From CAUPWF01 sp044425815 (GTDB lineage Bacteria; Bacillota; Clostridia; Lachnospirales; Lachnospiraceae): a stretch of 63,985 bases of DNA. The notes beneath the pieces were generated by a model. That model was not told where the DNA came from. It worked only from the letters and a program-made list of their open reading frames with translations, and ran no database searches. Location of the stretch: positions 1-63,985 of the forward strand of contig JAWXVA010000004.1 of the NCBI GenBank assembly GCA_044425815.1, read 5' to 3'. Position numbers and translations under genes: made by a program. Positions 62,813 to 63,985 of the stretch are shown in pieces. How positions within the stretch are numbered: the stretch's first letter is position 1; the number at the start of each line of letters is the position of its first letter.

Positions 62813-63784
62813 ATGGTAAAAGTTGCAGTGGTAGGATTAGGAACTATTTCTGCTACGCATTTGCAGGCGATTGAAAATAGTCATTATGGAGAACTTATCT
62901 GCACTTGCGATACAGATACTAGTAAAAAAATGCTGTCTCCTGTTCCTTTTTATACGGACATGTTAGAAATGGTTAGTAAGGAAGAATTTGATTGTGTACA
63001 TATTTGCTTGCCACACTATTTACATGCCGAAGCAATCAAATTATTTGCAAAACACAAAAAACATATCTTTACGGAGAAACCCGTTGCTTTATCGTATAGT
63101 GAAGGTAAAACATTACTAAAATATGAAGAAGATGTTAAAATTGGTGTGTGTTTGCAAAATAGATATAATAAGACGGCGAAAGTTTTGAAAGAGATTATTC
63201 AAACACAACGATATGGTAAATTTTTAGGGATCAAAGGAGTTGTTACGTGGTGTAGAAAGCAAAATTATTATGATGCAGGTCCTTGGAGAGGCGTCTTACA
63301 ACAATCTGGAGGTGGAGTGATGATTAATCAATCTATCCATACTTTGGATTTGATGCAATATATAGTGGGGGATTTCAAAACAATTAGAGGAAATATTATG
63401 AATTACTCATTAGATGATATTGAAGTGGAAGATACGGCATCAGCTTTCTTTGAGTATGAAAATGGTGGGACTGGAATATTTTTTGCGACAAATGCTTATT
63501 GTGCAAACTCTTCCGTTGAAATTGAGGTGGTATGTGAGGAAGCTATTATACGAATGCAGGATCATAAATGTGATGCAATAAAAAAAGATAACAGCATTGA
63601 AAGGATTTGTGAGGATGAAATACGAGAAGGAGAGAAAACTTACTACGGTTCAAGTCATTATCTTGCAATAGAGGCATTTCACAGAGCGATTGCGGAAAAC
63701 ACATCTGATTATATTACCTTAGAAGAAGGTTTGAAATCGCTTAAGACAATACAAGAAATTATGGTATATAGTAAAGAGGGGTAG
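62813..63784 (+). CDS. Gfo/Idh/MocA-family oxidoreductase 3
   Basis: A 323-aa oxidoreductase with Rossmann motif VVGLGTISATH (third Gly replaced by Ser), EKP in FTEKPVAL and SGGGVMINQSIHTLDLMQYI in the catalytic domain. ATG 62813 is preferred (AGGAAGGAAG ahead); TTG 62807 is also possible. It is the last gene of the mannoside cluster, before a strong terminator. The order of three related but non-identical enzymes suggests successive steps on one sugar. Confidence 0.87.
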   Translation: MVKVAVVGLGTISATHLQAIENSHYGELICTCDTDTSKKMLSPVPFYTDMLEMVSKEEFDCVHICLPHYLHAEAIKLFAKHKKHIFTEKPVALSYSEGKTLLKYEEDVKIGVCLQNRYNKTAKVLKEIIQTQRYGKFLGIKGVVTWCRKQNYYDAGPWRGVLQQSGGGVMINQSIHTLDLMQYIVGDFKTIRGNIMNYSLDDIEVEDTASAFFEYENGGTGIFFATNAYCANSSVEIEVVCEEAIIRMQDHKCDAIKKDNSIERICEDEIREGEKTYYGSSHYLAIEAFHRAIAENTSDYITLEEGLKSLKTIQEIMVYSKEG

Positions 63785-63801
63785 AAATCGCCTAGATGAA
63801 T

Positions 63802-63847
63802 AAAGAGTACAGTCATATATCCAATTTTTTGATACTGTACTCTTTTT
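63802..63847 (+). terminator. Terminator of the mannoside operon
   Basis: AAAGAGTACAGT (63802-63813) pairs perfectly with ACTGTACTCTTT (63834-63845), followed by more T. Confidence 0.9.
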
Positions 63848-63908
63848 GTATTCGATTCTAGATAAAAAAGAATTGTCTAAATTATCTGAAACAATTTGAA
63901 AATTGTTA

Positions 63909-63937
63909 TTGACAAAAGCTTCCAGTAGTGATATTCT
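63909..63937 (+). promoter_or_regulatory. Sigma-A type promoter reading out of the window
   Basis: TTGACA (63909-63914) and TATTCT (63932-63937) with a 17-base spacer. About 40 transcribed bases remain before the window ends; they hold no start codon with a ribosome binding site, so the gene served lies beyond. Confidence 0.7.
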
Positions 63938-63985
63938 TAGCAAGTCGCTTCTGACAGAGATGTGAACGAGACGACAACAGAGTGA

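Overview
The window is an AT-rich chromosomal segment from a Gram-positive, spore-forming anaerobe of the Clostridia, most likely a Lachnospiraceae member. This is inferred from several things together: strong GGAGG-type ribosome binding sites, YesM/YesN-type two-component systems next to ABC sugar transporters, an alpha/beta-type small acid-soluble spore protein, a DUF5685/J-domain/TetM-like gene string, iron-sulfur serine dehydratase as two subunits, the PyrK/PyrDB dihydroorotate dehydrogenase, and FtsEX with a CtpA protease. Most of it is housekeeping DNA. No phage, plasmid or transposase gene was seen.

Layout. 1-4.1 kb: a sortase-anchored-type surface protein, a low-molecular-weight tyrosine phosphatase and a transglutaminase-like lipoprotein. 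4.1-12.5 kb: a YesN/YesM two-component system divergent from a cyclase-family hydrolase and a ribose-type ABC importer, probably one uptake and catabolism unit for an unknown small molecule. 12.5-16.6 kb: a structured non-coding palindrome and a heterodimeric ABC exporter. 16.7-23.4 kb: a PdaA-like deacetylase, then DUF5685, a J-domain protein, a membrane protein, a TetM-like GTPase fused to a Rae1/YacP-type nuclease, and a tRNA-dihydrouridine synthase. 23.4-24.1 kb: a large gene-free nested palindrome. 24.2-30.3 kb: peptidase, Gre-type factor, threonine aldolase, serine dehydratase, GlmM, spore protein. 30.5-34.5 kb: CdaR-like regulator, FtsE, FtsX, CtpA. 34.6-38 kb: pyrF-pyrK-pyrD-pyrE. 38-41 kb: small membrane proteins, VanZ-like protein and an M29-type aminopeptidase. 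41.2-44.7 kb: purE-purM-purN-purD, followed by a second, inverted and shorter copy of the nested palindrome. 45.2-49.8 kb: ClpC, a conserved 135-aa protein, RadA and tRNA-Trp. 49.9-52.1 kb: MFS transporter and glycerophosphodiesterase. 52.1-63.8 kb: a second two-component system (kinase and regulator divergent), a MalEFG-type ABC importer, a GH2 beta-mannosidase and three Gfo/Idh/MocA oxidoreductases, which together look like a mannoside utilisation locus.

The most unusual features are: (a) the gene-free element at 23415-24052, with perfect 41-bp terminal inverted repeats enclosing three hairpins, and its inverted relative at 44723-45081; the hairpin tips share a conserved sequence across both copies; (b) the fusion of a ribosomal-protection-type GTPase to an A-site mRNA endonuclease-like domain; (c) the three dissimilar Gfo/Idh/MocA enzymes behind a beta-mannosidase, one lacking the usual EKP motif; (d) a hairpin that would bury the Shine-Dalgarno sequence of the spore protein gene. 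All assignments come from reading the sequence; no database search or folding calculation was run.
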